From Melioribacteraceae bacterium (GTDB taxonomy: Bacteria > Bacteroidota > Ignavibacteria > Ignavibacteriales > Melioribacteraceae): DNA of 64,000 nucleotides. Below, one piece after another: positions 8,337 through 18,028 of the stretch. Made by a program: the position numbers and the translations under genes. Every line of letters begins with the position of its first letter. The stretch's first letter is position 1. The notes beneath the pieces are model-generated. The model was not told the DNA's origin. It saw only the letters and a program-made list of their open reading frames with translations, and made no database searches. The stretch is from positions 51,793-115,792 of the forward strand of contig JAEINS010000015.1 of assembly GCA_016342755.1 (NCBI GenBank), read 5' to 3'.

Positions 8337-10472
8337 TTATTCTACAATCTGCCCATTTATAAGTTCCTTAACTAATTTCTCAGTTTTGTAAACATGTTTT
8401 AATGCTTCAAGAAGACCTTTACTATCAACAGCAACAGTTCTATTTTTTTCTGGAAGATAAACCATACTTCCGGGAAGACTTTCTAAGTTACCGTCAAATA
8501 CAAGTCCAACAACTTCTAAATTAGAGTTTATCATTGAGCTTCCTGAGTTACCGCCTACAATATCCGTTGTAGTTGCAATGTTCACCGGAGTTGTTAAATC
8601 CAATCCGGCCGGAGGATTTTTCCAGTTATCGTTTAATCCCCATGGATAAGTTTTTTTACCGAATGAATTATATCTATCATACATTCCGTAATAAGTAGTT
8701 TTTGGAGGAGCTAAAGTGCCGTTATACTCGTATCCTTTTATTACACCGTCTGTAATTCTAAGTGTAGAAGTGGCATCGGGCGGAATCTGATCGCCGTAAA
8801 GATCAAAAACAACTTCACCTAACATCTGATTAAAAACACCAATATTACTTTGCACTTCTTTTATTTTTCCACTGATATTGGCTAATTCAGCCTTTGTGTT
8901 TTGGATAAAATAGATAAACGGATCATTAGAATTTAGAATTTCATCCGGCGATTTTTTTGCCAACTCAATAACTTTTTCTTTTGAAGTAATTGAAGATCGC
9001 TCTAAAATAGAATTAACCGCATCCATACCTTTAAGATCTTTGAAAACAGCTTTTACAATTGGGTTTTCAGTTTGCAACTGATTTAACACTAACTCAGTAT
9101 GGGCTTTAAGAAGCAGAGTCTGTAGTTCAGTATCAAAGTTATCGGGAAATATTTTGCTTATTGTTTCATCCAATTTATCAGCTTTATAATCATCCTCACG
9201 TTCTTCTTCTTTAAGTTTTAACTGATTTGCAAGTTTAATTATTTTATTAGCAATTTTGAAATATTCTGGCACACCCCAGTTTCTTGTATTATAAACAAAT
9301 GATTTTGGATAATACTTTGCTAATTCAGCTAGATTTGATTCCAAACCTTCCCAAAGATGCCCGTAAACTTTGTTTAGCTCTTCATCTTCTTTAACCTTAG
9401 CTTGTAGCTGATTATCAAAATGTTTTTTTCGCGCCATCAGATATTCATCCTTCAAGCCCAATAACATTCCCGCATAAACTTTTCTCCCGTTTCCAATTCC
9501 CATAACTCTGTTTAAAAGCTCAGATTCACGTTCTGGATATTTCTCAAAAAGCTCATAATAAGTATTATAAAGTCCGTTTAACAACTTAAGTGTTGCCGGA
9601 TAACGTACATCACGGAAATATTCTAACTGAGCATAAGAAAGTAATCTGTCTGTATTTCCCGGGCGACCAATAACAAACACCGGTTCGCCAGCTTCCGCGC
9701 CTTCCGCGCTCCATTTGAAATAATTATCAGTATATAAAGGTTCTCCGTCTTCGTAAGCCCTAAAGAACATAAAATCCAGTTCATATCTTGGATAAGTAAA
9801 ATTGTCCCAATCCCATCCTGTAGAAGCTATCTGGAAATCGGGTGCCATAACTAATCTTATATCTGTATATCTTTTGTATCCGTAAAGCGAATATTTTCCG
9901 CCGTTATAAAGTGTTACAACAGAACAAAGAAGTCCGGTTTCTTCACGATATTCTGCTTCAAGCTCTCTCATTTTTGTGTCACGGTTAGCAAGTTTTTCTT
10001 CGTTTGTTTCGCCACTGTGAAGAGCCAATAATACATCGTTTGTTACATCTTCAATTAAAACTAGTTGATCTACAAACAGATTAGGGATTTTTCTTTCTTC
10101 CTGAAGTGTTTCGGCATAAAAGCCAGTTTTAAAGAGATCTTCATTTTCCTTTTGGACTTTTAACATTACATCACGGCCGCAATGATGGTTTGTCATTATC
10201 AATCCATCCGAAGAAACAAAAGCTCCGGAGCAGCCTCTGCCAAATTGTAAAGCAGATTTTTTAGCTTTTTCTAGCCATTCTTCTGTAGGTTTGAAGTTGT
10301 ATTCTGTTTCCCAATATTCAAAAGGGATGTCATCGAAAGTCCACATTTTACCAATATCTTTTAATGAGGATTCAATTTCATCAGTTTTAACGGGGTTATA
10401 AATGTTATGCTGTGCGGATGTTACTATAAAAAGACTTAATAATAAAATTACAATTAAATATTTTTGTTTCAT
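8337..10472 (-). CDS. S46 family dipeptidyl-peptidase, DPP7-like
   Basis: A 711-residue secreted serine peptidase with signal peptide MKQKYLIVILLLSLFIVTSAQ. The chymotrypsin-like triad of family S46 is visible: His97 in TNHHCG, Asp233 in PRYELDF and Ser643 in GGNSGSS. The family releases dipeptides from the N-terminus of oligopeptides in the periplasm of proteolytic, asaccharolytic bacteria. The residue 18 positions after the catalytic serine separates DPP7 (Gly, hydrophobic P1) from DPP11 (Arg, acidic P1). Here it is Gly661 in FDGN, which suggests DPP7-like specificity. The length matches the family (about 710-720). The gene is monocistronic and followed by a strong hairpin. Confidence 0.94.
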   Translation of the reverse strand: MKQKYLIVILLLSLFIVTSAQHNIYNPVKTDEIESSLKDIGKMWTFDDIPFEYWETEYNFKPTEEWLEKAKKSALQFGRGCSGAFVSSDGLIMTNHHCGRDVMLKVQKENEDLFKTGFYAETLQEERKIPNLFVDQLVLIEDVTNDVLLALHSGETNEEKLANRDTKMRELEAEYREETGLLCSVVTLYNGGKYSLYGYKRYTDIRLVMAPDFQIASTGWDWDNFTYPRYELDFMFFRAYEDGEPLYTDNYFKWSAEGAEAGEPVFVIGRPGNTDRLLSYAQLEYFRDVRYPATLKLLNGLYNTYYELFEKYPERESELLNRVMGIGNGRKVYAGMLLGLKDEYLMARKKHFDNQLQAKVKEDEELNKVYGHLWEGLESNLAELAKYYPKSFVYNTRNWGVPEYFKIANKIIKLANQLKLKEEEREDDYKADKLDETISKIFPDNFDTELQTLLLKAHTELVLNQLQTENPIVKAVFKDLKGMDAVNSILERSSITSKEKVIELAKKSPDEILNSNDPFIYFIQNTKAELANISGKIKEVQSNIGVFNQMLGEVVFDLYGDQIPPDATSTLRITDGVIKGYEYNGTLAPPKTTYYGMYDRYNSFGKKTYPWGLNDNWKNPPAGLDLTTPVNIATTTDIVGGNSGSSMINSNLEVVGLVFDGNLESLPGSMVYLPEKNRTVAVDSKGLLEALKHVYKTEKLVKELINGQIVE

Positions 10473-10593
10473 CGTTCAACCTTCTTTTTGATTAATGTTT
10501 AAAGTTATCAAAGTAAAAGGAATAAATAAACTTTTTTGATTGAGAAATAATGGGTTTGGTTATTTATTGTTGCAGAGATAATAACTGTAATAA

Positions 10594-10653
10594 TAAACTT
10601 ACGAGGTTAACGGCACATGAGGGGCAGGCCAATTTTAAAACCTCGCAAGTTAA
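10594..10653. repeat. Imperfect inverted repeat after the TerB-like gene
   Basis: AACTTACGAGGTT (10596-10608) pairs with AACCTCGCAAGTT (10639-10651) with one mismatch; the loop is about 30 bases. It begins 5 bases past the stop of the minus-strand gene. It resembles the repeat at 8295-8327 in general plan (…GAGGTTTT/AAAACCTC…), here interrupted by a GC-richer insert. Confidence 0.5.
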
Positions 10654-10658
10654 TTTAT

Positions 10659-11084
10659 TTAGTTAGCAAGAAAAGGGAGTATTTCTAAATTGCTAGCTAA
10701 AACATCTTTTTCATAATCTAAATGTGTTAATGCTCTAAATTGTGTTTCTAGCCACTGATTATTTATGTTGTTATTTGCGGCTACCGTAATTAGCCATTCA
10801 TATTCTGCACTTGCTAAATCATTATCAGCTAGCGCAAGTTTAATTCCGTCTTTTAAAAATGCTTCCGCAAATATTGAACTTGAAAATTTAGGCGGATCTT
10901 TTTTTATATATTCATTTTCAAATAGTCCATTAATTGCTTCTTCTACAAAATATTTTTCAAAGCCTAAAACTTTGCCAAGTTTTTTTATTAAATCATTTTC
11001 CGGCTGGGTGATTTTTTCATCTTTTCCAATAAGCAGTAATAATCCTTTAAAGTAGTTACTGCGGTCTAATAAGCTGAGTGTCAT
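10659..11084 (-). CDS. Small helical protein, possibly TerB-like
   Basis: A 141-residue, predicted all-helical cytoplasmic protein. The opening block (LDRSNYFKGLLLLIGKDEKI followed by ENDLIKKLGKVLGF) and the second half (AEAFLKDGIKLALADNDLASAEYEWLITVAANNNI) form two similar acidic helical halves. This is the plan of the TerB/DjlA-N-like fold, in which paired helices carry D/E-rich metal-contacting turns (GKDEKITQPE and ADNDLASAE). I do not recognise a close family and no tellurite-resistance genes lie nearby, so the TerB label is structural guesswork. The gene is transcribed alone, with the imperfect hairpin just beyond its stop. Confidence 0.55.
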   Translation of the reverse strand: MTLSLLDRSNYFKGLLLLIGKDEKITQPENDLIKKLGKVLGFEKYFVEEAINGLFENEYIKKDPPKFSSSIFAEAFLKDGIKLALADNDLASAEYEWLITVAANNNINNQWLETQFRALTHLDYEKDVLASNLEILPFLAN

Positions 11085-11256
11085 CCTTCCTCCTGCTCTT
11101 TGTGAGTATTGAATTTTAGATAATAATTTATAGTAAAAAGCAGTATGTTATCTCCATTTATTGTTGTTGAAAATTACTGAGTTTCTACAAACGAATCAAG
11201 TTATAGTTCCATTAATATCTGTTTTTGTGATAGGCATCATGCGGTTTGGTTTTTCA

Positions 11257-11320
11257 CAGATTGCAAGCAATCTGCGTAACTAAGAGAAGGTAAGTGGTTT
11301 TGCTGTTGGAAACCACTTAC
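11257..11320. terminator. Two hairpins downstream of the dus gene
   Basis: The hairpin nearer dus is GTAAGTGGTTT (11290-11300) paired with AAACCACTTAC (11310-11320), a perfect 11-bp stem with a 9-base loop, 22 bases past the stop of the minus-strand dus gene. A second, CAGATTGC (11257-11264) with GCAATCTG (11267-11274), follows. No U-tract is present, so termination is plausible but not certain. Confidence 0.5.
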
Positions 11321-11342
11321 TGACAGTAGAATAAATCCTATT

Positions 11343-12317
11343 CTAACTTATAAAATCATGTTTTTGAAGTTCAGCATCATTTTGAAAAAACTTATTTACA
11401 ATATCTTCATAATTATTTGTGCTGTTTGTTTTCTGAATCTTCTTTAAGATTTTTTTGTTGTTAACAAATTGATGTGAATAATAATACCAGAATTCTTTCA
11501 TTCTGCCTAAAATAGAAGCCGGACCAAAAAGAACTTTAGAATATTCCTGATAAACTTCATCATGAAAATCTTTAAGTATTTCTATTTTATCAGCAATTTG
11601 CAAAGTGTTATCCGATTTGATTTCACCCGGCAGAAACGGGTTTACCATTGCGCCGCGCCCAATCATCCATTTTGTTATATCTGGGAATCTTTTTTTCAAT
11701 TCAATTATATCTTCGTAGTAAAATATATCGCCGTTATAAACTACCTGATGATCAATAAGTTTATAGCATTTTTCAAAAACATCCAGAAAAACAGTTCCTT
11801 CATACATTTGTATTCCGGTTCTCGCATGAATTGTAACTTCAGCAAGTTCATGTTTATTAAATACCGGAATCAGGTTAAAAATTTCATCAGTAGTAATTCT
11901 TCCAAGTCGTACTTTTATAGAAAGTCTGTTAGGAATATTTGGAATTATATTAGAGAGCAGTTCATCCATTTTTTCTGGAAAGGGAAGTATACCGGAACCG
12001 CGTCCGCGTTTTGCAACCATTTTATGCGGGCAGCCGAAATTGAGATTTACATCTTTGTAACCCAGATTAAATAATAATTTTGAAACATTAATTATATCTT
12101 CAGCATCATTGCCAATTATTTGCGGAATAAGCGGCATTGCATTATTATTTTCAGGCAGTACTTCTCTAAAAACTTTCGGTTTTAATTTTACCCCTTTAAA
12201 AGACGCTATAAACGGAGTGATTGCAATATCGAATCCGCCAAAGTGTTTGTGGAAAGCGTTTCTATAGATTGAATCTGTAACTCCTCTTATGGGAGCTAAA
12301 TAAAGTGTATCATTCAT
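11343..12317 (-). CDS. dus: tRNA-dihydrouridine synthase
   Basis: A 324-residue flavoenzyme that reduces uridines in tRNA D-loops. The N-terminus LYLAPIRGVTDSIYRNAF is the FMN-binding strand of the Dus TIM barrel. Catalytic Cys96 is in NLNFGCP and is followed by the basic KMVAKRGRGSGIL segment. Later blocks are IKVRLG, TIHARTG and YNGDIFYYED, and IGRGAMVNPFL binds the phosphate of FMN. The helical C-terminal domain is shorter than in E. coli DusA. Which uridine is modified (DusA, B or C type) cannot be told from the sequence. It is monocistronic and flanked by hairpins. Confidence 0.93.
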   Translation of the reverse strand: MNDTLYLAPIRGVTDSIYRNAFHKHFGGFDIAITPFIASFKGVKLKPKVFREVLPENNNAMPLIPQIIGNDAEDIINVSKLLFNLGYKDVNLNFGCPHKMVAKRGRGSGILPFPEKMDELLSNIIPNIPNRLSIKVRLGRITTDEIFNLIPVFNKHELAEVTIHARTGIQMYEGTVFLDVFEKCYKLIDHQVVYNGDIFYYEDIIELKKRFPDITKWMIGRGAMVNPFLPGEIKSDNTLQIADKIEILKDFHDEVYQEYSKVLFGPASILGRMKEFWYYYSHQFVNNKKILKKIQKTNSTNNYEDIVNKFFQNDAELQKHDFIS

Positions 12318-12470
12318 TAATTTAACAAGTTAAGTTTTTTATAAGCAGTTTTAATTAGGAGTGAAACATACAAAAAAATAAATAATGAAAAATTTTCTTT
12401 TCACGGTTTTAATTTTAAAACTGTTTTGGCAAACTTATTAAGCGGCTTAAGTATTGCAATTAAAAAAAAC

Positions 12471-13547
12471 TTACGTTTCTAGTAATTGCGGCCTTTGTTC
12501 AATTGAAAATAACTCAACGCATTTTTTCTTCCCTTTTAACAAGTGTCTACCTTCATTGTAAATTTTGAAAGAATCGTCTCCATTACCTAATAGATCCAAA
12601 ACTTCCTTTGAAACCAGCAGGTGTTTATTAAGCTCTTTACATTTCACACAAATTCTTGAAGTAGTATTTATAGGATCGCCATGGTAAGCAATATCTGTTT
12701 TTAAAATTCCGCCAACTTCGGTAATTGAAACTTCGCCAAAATGTAGCCCCGCTTTAAATTCCGGGAAAATTCCAAATTCACTTATAAAATCATCCCGCAG
12801 TAAATTAAACCGGCTGTCCAGTAAAGAGAAAAATCTGATAACATTATTATTTTCGATGCCATCTTTTTTATGCCAGATCATAACCACCTCATCACCAACA
12901 TACTGATAAATAATTCCGCTTGTTTCCAGAGTTATTTCATCAATTTCCAGAAAGAATTTTTTTAGAAATCTGCTGTACTTCTGATGTCCTAATTTCTCGG
13001 CAATTTCTGTTGAAGATTTAAGATCGAGGAACATAAAAAATCTTTCTTCACTTCTAGGATTATGATAACGTCCTTTTACATAATTGGAGATTACATTTTG
13101 ACCAGCCATAATTCTGGTTTGACGAATTAAAGAAACTATAAATATTAAAAAGAATAAATCCAAAAACATGAACTGGATTTGGGAAGAAAAAAGTATATCG
13201 AAAGAGTGATATAATGCGGTATTAAAATCCAGACCGTTTTTATAAACTTCTGTTGAAACAATTAATGAATAAACCAGAGCTATAAAAGTAACGTAGTAGT
13301 AGAGAATTGCAATTAAAATATTTGAAGTGAAATTGAATTTCCGTAAAAATTTCTTCGATAGTTTCATTTCGAAAAACGCGGATATTATACCTAAAACAGA
13401 TCCGCCTATAAGTGCTCTTATAAATGGAAAATCTTCAAATTCGGAAGCTGTAAGAAATAGATACATGGAATAACAAATAAATGCCGATATAATAAATACA
13501 ACTTCCCTGATCTGGTATCTTTTTAACGGGGAAATATTCAGTTTCAT
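12471..13547 (-). CDS. Membrane-anchored class III adenylate/guanylate cyclase
   Basis: A 358-residue protein with four hydrophobic segments in residues 15-140 and a class III cyclase catalytic domain from about 168. Metal-binding aspartates are Asp175 (FMFLDLKSST) and Asp219 (YVGDEV). The transition-state pair is Asn294 and Arg298 (INTTSR). The positions that normally choose adenine or guanine are Gln215 and Ala287 by my alignment, rather than the canonical Lys and Asp, so the product cannot be named. The start is supported by AGAGG 7 bases upstream. The membrane part is not a known sensor domain that I recognise. It follows the efflux operon on the same strand but is separated from it by two hairpins. 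Confidence 0.85.
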   Translation of the reverse strand: MKLNISPLKRYQIREVVFIISAFICYSMYLFLTASEFEDFPFIRALIGGSVLGIISAFFEMKLSKKFLRKFNFTSNILIAILYYYVTFIALVYSLIVSTEVYKNGLDFNTALYHSFDILFSSQIQFMFLDLFFLIFIVSLIRQTRIMAGQNVISNYVKGRYHNPRSEERFFMFLDLKSSTEIAEKLGHQKYSRFLKKFFLEIDEITLETSGIIYQYVGDEVVMIWHKKDGIENNNVIRFFSLLDSRFNLLRDDFISEFGIFPEFKAGLHFGEVSITEVGGILKTDIAYHGDPINTTSRICVKCKELNKHLLVSKEVLDLLGNGDDSFKIYNEGRHLLKGKKKCVELFSIEQRPQLLET

Positions 13548-13563
13548 TTATACCTCTAATTTT

Positions 13564-13621
13564 AAGCGCGGTTCTATATAATAGAACCACGCTTATTGGG
13601 ATTGCCATGAAAGAATCATGG
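13564..13621. terminator. Tandem hairpins at the end of the efflux operon
   Basis: CCATGA (13605-13610) pairs with TCATGG (13616-13621) five bases past the tolC stop. Next, AAGCGCGGTTCTAT (13564-13577) pairs with ATAGAACCACGCTT (13581-13594) with one mismatch and a 3-base loop. The second is the stronger and could terminate the minus-strand efflux transcript before the cyclase gene. Confidence 0.55.
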
Positions 13622-13626
13622 AATTT

Positions 13627-14931
13627 TTATAATGCCCCGATTGCTAGTTGCCAATCAAAGTATGATTCTAGATAATCATAAACAGCGGCATAATAATTTA
13701 GTTGTGCCTGATCATAACCAAATCTGGCATCTTTTAATTCAAGCTGAGTTGCTAAGCCATTTTTAGAACTATTATCCGCAATCTGAAATCCTTTTTTTGC
13801 TACTTCAAGAACTTTTTCTGCCGAGTTAATTCTGTTTTCAGCTTCATCAATTTTTAGTGAAATGTTATGTATTTCAGTATAGATCGCGTCTTTTTGTTTA
13901 TCTATTTTTAACTGGGTCTGCATAGCTTCAATCTGCGCTCTTTGAATTCTGGCAGAAACTCCCCATCCGCTGAAAATAGGAATATTCAAAGTAAGTCCGG
14001 CTATCCATGCAGCGTTTCTTTGTTCAAGCTTAAACTCATCCGAAGTTGAAGTGAAATTATAAATAAAGTTTCCGTAAAGAGTGGGGAAATGACCCGCACG
14101 TTCTACATCAATATTTGTATTTCTTAATTTTTGTTCCCAGAGTAAAGCGTTATAATCCGGGCGGTTCGAAAGAGCTGTATGCAGGTCAACTAATTCCGGG
14201 CGGTTTGGATAACTTTCAAAATCGCCGGTTACTATCATAGGTTTATCAACAGCAATACCTGCTAATGATTTTAAGCTATTAATTGCTAGCTCATAGTTTC
14301 TTTTTGACTGTGTTGTTTGAGGAATAAGATTTTTCCAGCGGACTTCAGCCTGCAGCAATTCAAATTCTGAAACTATACCGTTATCAAATTTATTTTTTAT
14401 GTTGTCATAATTTTCACGGGCATTTTTTTCAGCATTCTGATTTACCTGCCATACTTCTTTTAATAACAAAGTTTGATAAAATGCTTTTTTACATCCGTTT
14501 ATAACACCGCTAAATGTCGCGTCATAAACATAATTAGAAAGTTTTTCGTATTCTTTAGCGGCTTTAATAGCATTAAATACAGTGTAGTTAAAAATCTGCT
14601 GACTAACTACAGTCTGGAAGTTAAACTCGTTTTTATAATTAATCTTAAATTTAGATGTTCCACCGTCTGGCATTAAAGCACCAAGATCGGCGAACATATA
14701 AATATCGTTTAAATTTCTATTGTATCCGGCTTCCGCGTTAATTTGAGGATAAGCATTTGCCGTAGCTTCCTTATCCTGCGTTTCAGCCGCTTCAAGATCT
14801 TTCATCGCAATTAGAATATCTTTGTTATTTGTTTTCACTAATTCAATAAACGAATTTAGATCGTATGTTTGCGCGTTTGTACTGCCAATCATTAAAAATG
14901 CCAAAGCAGTAATCATCAATAATTTTTTCAT
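13627..14931 (-). CDS. TolC family outer-membrane efflux protein
   Basis: A 435-residue outer-membrane channel protein of the TolC family (PF02321, two repeats). The signal peptide is MKKLLMITALAFLMIGSTNA. Long amphipathic coiled-coil helices with repeated heptads (for example 165-200 and 330-400) form the periplasmic tunnel. It completes the tripartite pump encoded just upstream. The ATG at 14931 comes one base after the stop of the RND gene and has GAAGGAG in front of it, so translation is coupled. An upstream TTG- or ATG-initiated extension into the RND gene is unnecessary because the signal peptide begins at 14931. Confidence 0.92.
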   Translation of the reverse strand: MKKLLMITALAFLMIGSTNAQTYDLNSFIELVKTNNKDILIAMKDLEAAETQDKEATANAYPQINAEAGYNRNLNDIYMFADLGALMPDGGTSKFKINYKNEFNFQTVVSQQIFNYTVFNAIKAAKEYEKLSNYVYDATFSGVINGCKKAFYQTLLLKEVWQVNQNAEKNARENYDNIKNKFDNGIVSEFELLQAEVRWKNLIPQTTQSKRNYELAINSLKSLAGIAVDKPMIVTGDFESYPNRPELVDLHTALSNRPDYNALLWEQKLRNTNIDVERAGHFPTLYGNFIYNFTSTSDEFKLEQRNAAWIAGLTLNIPIFSGWGVSARIQRAQIEAMQTQLKIDKQKDAIYTEIHNISLKIDEAENRINSAEKVLEVAKKGFQIADNSSKNGLATQLELKDARFGYDQAQLNYYAAVYDYLESYFDWQLAIGAL

Positions 14932-14932
14932 C

Positions 14933-17900
14933 TTATTCTTCTCCTTCAGCAGATTTTTTTTCTCTGTGTGTAAGCTCAAATATTGCCGGTATTACAAAAA
15001 GTGTTAGTATTGTAGAGGCAATTAAACCACCTATGGATACAACACCCATTGGCTGTCTAAATTCTTTACCTGCAGATCCAATTCCTAATGCCATTGGCAG
15101 CATACCAAGTATAATAGCTATTGTTGACATTAAAATTGGTTTAAGTTTAGTCGGGCAGGCCTCAATTAAAGCTTCCTTAACTGATTTACCTTTTGAAATA
15201 AGTATGTTTGTATAATCGAGTAACAGAATACCGTTGTTAACAACTATACCAATAAGCATAATAACACCCATCATAGCAGGTACACCCATAGAAAGACCGC
15301 TTGTATAAAGCGCAATAAATACACCTATCATTGCTAATGGAATTGTTCCAAGAATCATAAGAGGCTGGGAAAAACTTTCTAATATAGCTGCAAGCAGCAT
15401 AAATGTTAAAAGGATTGCAATTATAAAGGTCATTAGCATATCGACCATTGTATCAGCCATCATTTCAGCATCACCAGCCCAGCGTATTGTATAACCCGAT
15501 TTAAATTCTACTTTATCTAATTCGGCATTAATTGCGTTAACAATATCACCCAGCGCAAATCCGTTGGCAACAAATCCGGAGAATCTTATCGATTTTGCTT
15601 TGTCAACGTGCAAAATTTTACTTACGCCTTCTGTAAATTCAATATCGGCAAGCTGCGACATTTTAAATATACCTTTTTGAGAAACAACTGAAATGTTAGC
15701 AACTTTTTCTGGCGAGTCTACCGAATAATCGCTAAGTGAAATTCTAATATCGTATTCATCACCTTTATCATTGTATTTTGTTGTTGTAAGCCCTTCCATT
15801 GCGGCTCTAAGAGTATAAGCTAAATCAGAAACAGTTAACCCGGCATCAGCCAGTTTAATTCTGTTAGGAATTAAAGTAATTTCTGGTTTACCCGATCTGG
15901 AGCTTGTATTTAGGTTTATAAGACCCGGTATTTCTTTAATCTTAGAATAAACAACACTTTTTTGTTTTTCAAGTTCTGATAAATCATGCCCTACAATATT
16001 AAATGTTATAGGTGCCTCTCCGCCTTGTTGCATGCTTGAAACGGCCGCGATTCTTATCATGGCATTTGGAACTGATGAAAGATCTTTTGTCAGAATTGTA
16101 ACAGCTTCATTTGTTGTAATTGATCTTTGTTCAGCGGCAACTAATTTTACTTTCATTAAAGCAAGATTTGTTCCCTGATCCATATCGCCAATTTTTCCAA
16201 GCTGGGTTAAAATTTGTTTTACTTCATTGTGCTGAACAAGTTTTTTTTCTATGATATTTACCAGGTTTGCGGTTTCGGTCAGATTAAATCCCTGTGGCAA
16301 TTCAACTTCAACATTTATATCACCTTCATCAAAAGCAGGAAAAAATTCAAAACTTATCTGAGCCGCAAAATAGAAACTTCCAAGAAATAAAAGCAGCGTA
16401 ATTGCTAATGTTGCAAACGAAGTTAATCTGTTTTTAATAATTACTTTTAATATATGATGATAAGCATTTTCCCATGATTTGAACATTTTCTCAAGTAAAT
16501 CGCCAATTTTGTGTTTCTTTTTCTCTTTATCCGGCAAAATAATTGATGCAAGCATTGGTGTTAAAGTAAACGACATTACAATTGAAAAAATAGTTGCAAA
16601 AGTTACAGTTAACGCAAACTCTTTGAAAAATTGCCCTACTATACTAGACATACTGGCAATTGGCAGGAACACCACAATATTAGTAAGTGTTGAAGCAAAT
16701 ACAGCTACTACAACTTCTGCAGTACCTTTTGCAGCGGCCTTTTTACTTTTGTTGCCCATTTCTTTATGACGGAAAATGTTTTCGAGTACTACTACGGAGT
16801 TTGCCACAAGTACACCAACGGAAGTGGAGAGTCCCATAAGTGTCATCATATTCATTGTAAAACCAGCCATTTGCATTAGTACAAAAGTAGATATAATTGA
16901 CATTGGCATTGATAAGGCAACAATAAATGTCGAGCGTAAATCATGCAGAAAGAATAACAATACAAGTGCGGTAAGTACAATACCTAAAGCAATATTTGTA
17001 AGTGTATCTTCAACTGAGGATTTTATGAAAGTTGAACCGTCTTTAGCAACTGTTAAGTTAACCCCGGCAGGCAGCTCTTCCTGTATTTTTGGAACAACTT
17101 TAATTAAGTCGTTTGCAATCTGTACAGTGTTACCGTCTGATGTTTTTATCATTGATAACAGAACTACGTTATCTTCTTTCGATTTTGTGAAGTTATTAAA
17201 GAATGTACTTCTCTGCTTAATTTCTTCGCCTGAATCAGAAACATTTGCAATATCACCTAATTTCTTTTTACCATAAGGTGTCATTATTTCTAATTCCATT
17301 ATTTCTTTAATAGTTTCAAATTTTCCTTTTAGTCGTGCTGTAATTTCCTGATTATTTTTTTTGAAATTACCGCCTGGCATATCCATATTTTCGGCAGCAA
17401 CTATTTGGGCAACTTGCGGCAGCGAAATTGAATTTTGAAATACAACTCTATTGTCAAAATCAATATGGATTTCTCTTTCCTGACCACCGATTATATCAAC
17501 TTTTGCTACACCGTTTATCTGGGAAAATCTGTCTTTTAGCTGTTTGTCGGCTAAATTATATAATTCTGTAGAAGACATTTTTCCGCTTAATACAACATCA
17601 ACTACAGGTTCAGATCCAACTTCAATTTTTTCAATTGTCGGTTTTTCAACATCCGAAGCAAACTCGTTTAAAATTGCATCAACTTTATTTTTTGCCTCGC
17701 GTTCGGCAATATTTGCGTCTTTACCCATCTCAAACTGAACAATTACCAGAGAAACACTTTCCATTGAGTACGAAGTGATTTTATCAATCTGAGAAATTGT
17801 AGAAACAGCATCTTCTATTTTTTTTGAAATTTGAGTTTCAACTTCTTTTGGTCCGGCACCAGGATAAACCGTAGTAATAGTTACATAAGGAATATCAACT

Positions 17901-18016
17901 TGTGGCATTAAATCTAGTGGAAGCCCAAAGTATGCAAGTGCACCAAAAAGTACAAAAACGAATAAAAACATCGTCATCATAATTGGGCGTTTTATCGATA
18001 TATCAGATACGAACAT
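14933..18016 (-). CDS. RND efflux transporter permease (AcrB/SwrC-like)
   Basis: A 1027-residue inner-membrane pump of the hydrophobe/amphiphile RND type. It begins with the typical SIKRPIMMTMFLFVFVLFG helix, has two large periplasmic loops and twelve membrane segments, and has the YPGAGPKEVE motif at 51-60. In TM4 the pair of proton-relay aspartates of AcrB (D407/D408) is replaced by Ala405-Asn406 (GVLVANSVVVLENI). In TM10 the position of AcrB Lys940 is Asn (VVNNGILLLDY). Energy coupling must therefore differ from AcrB or the pump is impaired. It lies in the order tetR, adaptor, RND, tolC. GAGGAAATA precedes the start. The substrate is unknown; multidrug or envelope lipids are both possible. 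Confidence 0.95.
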   Translation of the reverse strand: MFVSDISIKRPIMMTMFLFVFVLFGALAYFGLPLDLMPQVDIPYVTITTVYPGAGPKEVETQISKKIEDAVSTISQIDKITSYSMESVSLVIVQFEMGKDANIAEREAKNKVDAILNEFASDVEKPTIEKIEVGSEPVVDVVLSGKMSSTELYNLADKQLKDRFSQINGVAKVDIIGGQEREIHIDFDNRVVFQNSISLPQVAQIVAAENMDMPGGNFKKNNQEITARLKGKFETIKEIMELEIMTPYGKKKLGDIANVSDSGEEIKQRSTFFNNFTKSKEDNVVLLSMIKTSDGNTVQIANDLIKVVPKIQEELPAGVNLTVAKDGSTFIKSSVEDTLTNIALGIVLTALVLLFFLHDLRSTFIVALSMPMSIISTFVLMQMAGFTMNMMTLMGLSTSVGVLVANSVVVLENIFRHKEMGNKSKKAAAKGTAEVVVAVFASTLTNIVVFLPIASMSSIVGQFFKEFALTVTFATIFSIVMSFTLTPMLASIILPDKEKKKHKIGDLLEKMFKSWENAYHHILKVIIKNRLTSFATLAITLLLFLGSFYFAAQISFEFFPAFDEGDINVEVELPQGFNLTETANLVNIIEKKLVQHNEVKQILTQLGKIGDMDQGTNLALMKVKLVAAEQRSITTNEAVTILTKDLSSVPNAMIRIAAVSSMQQGGEAPITFNIVGHDLSELEKQKSVVYSKIKEIPGLINLNTSSRSGKPEITLIPNRIKLADAGLTVSDLAYTLRAAMEGLTTTKYNDKGDEYDIRISLSDYSVDSPEKVANISVVSQKGIFKMSQLADIEFTEGVSKILHVDKAKSIRFSGFVANGFALGDIVNAINAELDKVEFKSGYTIRWAGDAEMMADTMVDMLMTFIIAILLTFMLLAAILESFSQPLMILGTIPLAMIGVFIALYTSGLSMGVPAMMGVIMLIGIVVNNGILLLDYTNILISKGKSVKEALIEACPTKLKPILMSTIAIILGMLPMALGIGSAGKEFRQPMGVVSIGGLIASTILTLFVIPAIFELTHREKKSAEGEE

Positions 18017-18028
18017 TATTTCCTCGTG

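Noticed and set aside
11562..12074. 170-residue reading frame opposite dus
   Set aside because: It is antisense to a well-supported gene, its composition is Phe/Ile/Tyr-rich as expected from the complement, and it has no ribosome site.
16776..17276. 166-residue reading frame opposite the RND pump gene
   Set aside because: Antisense shadow of a conserved gene; no recognisable domain.
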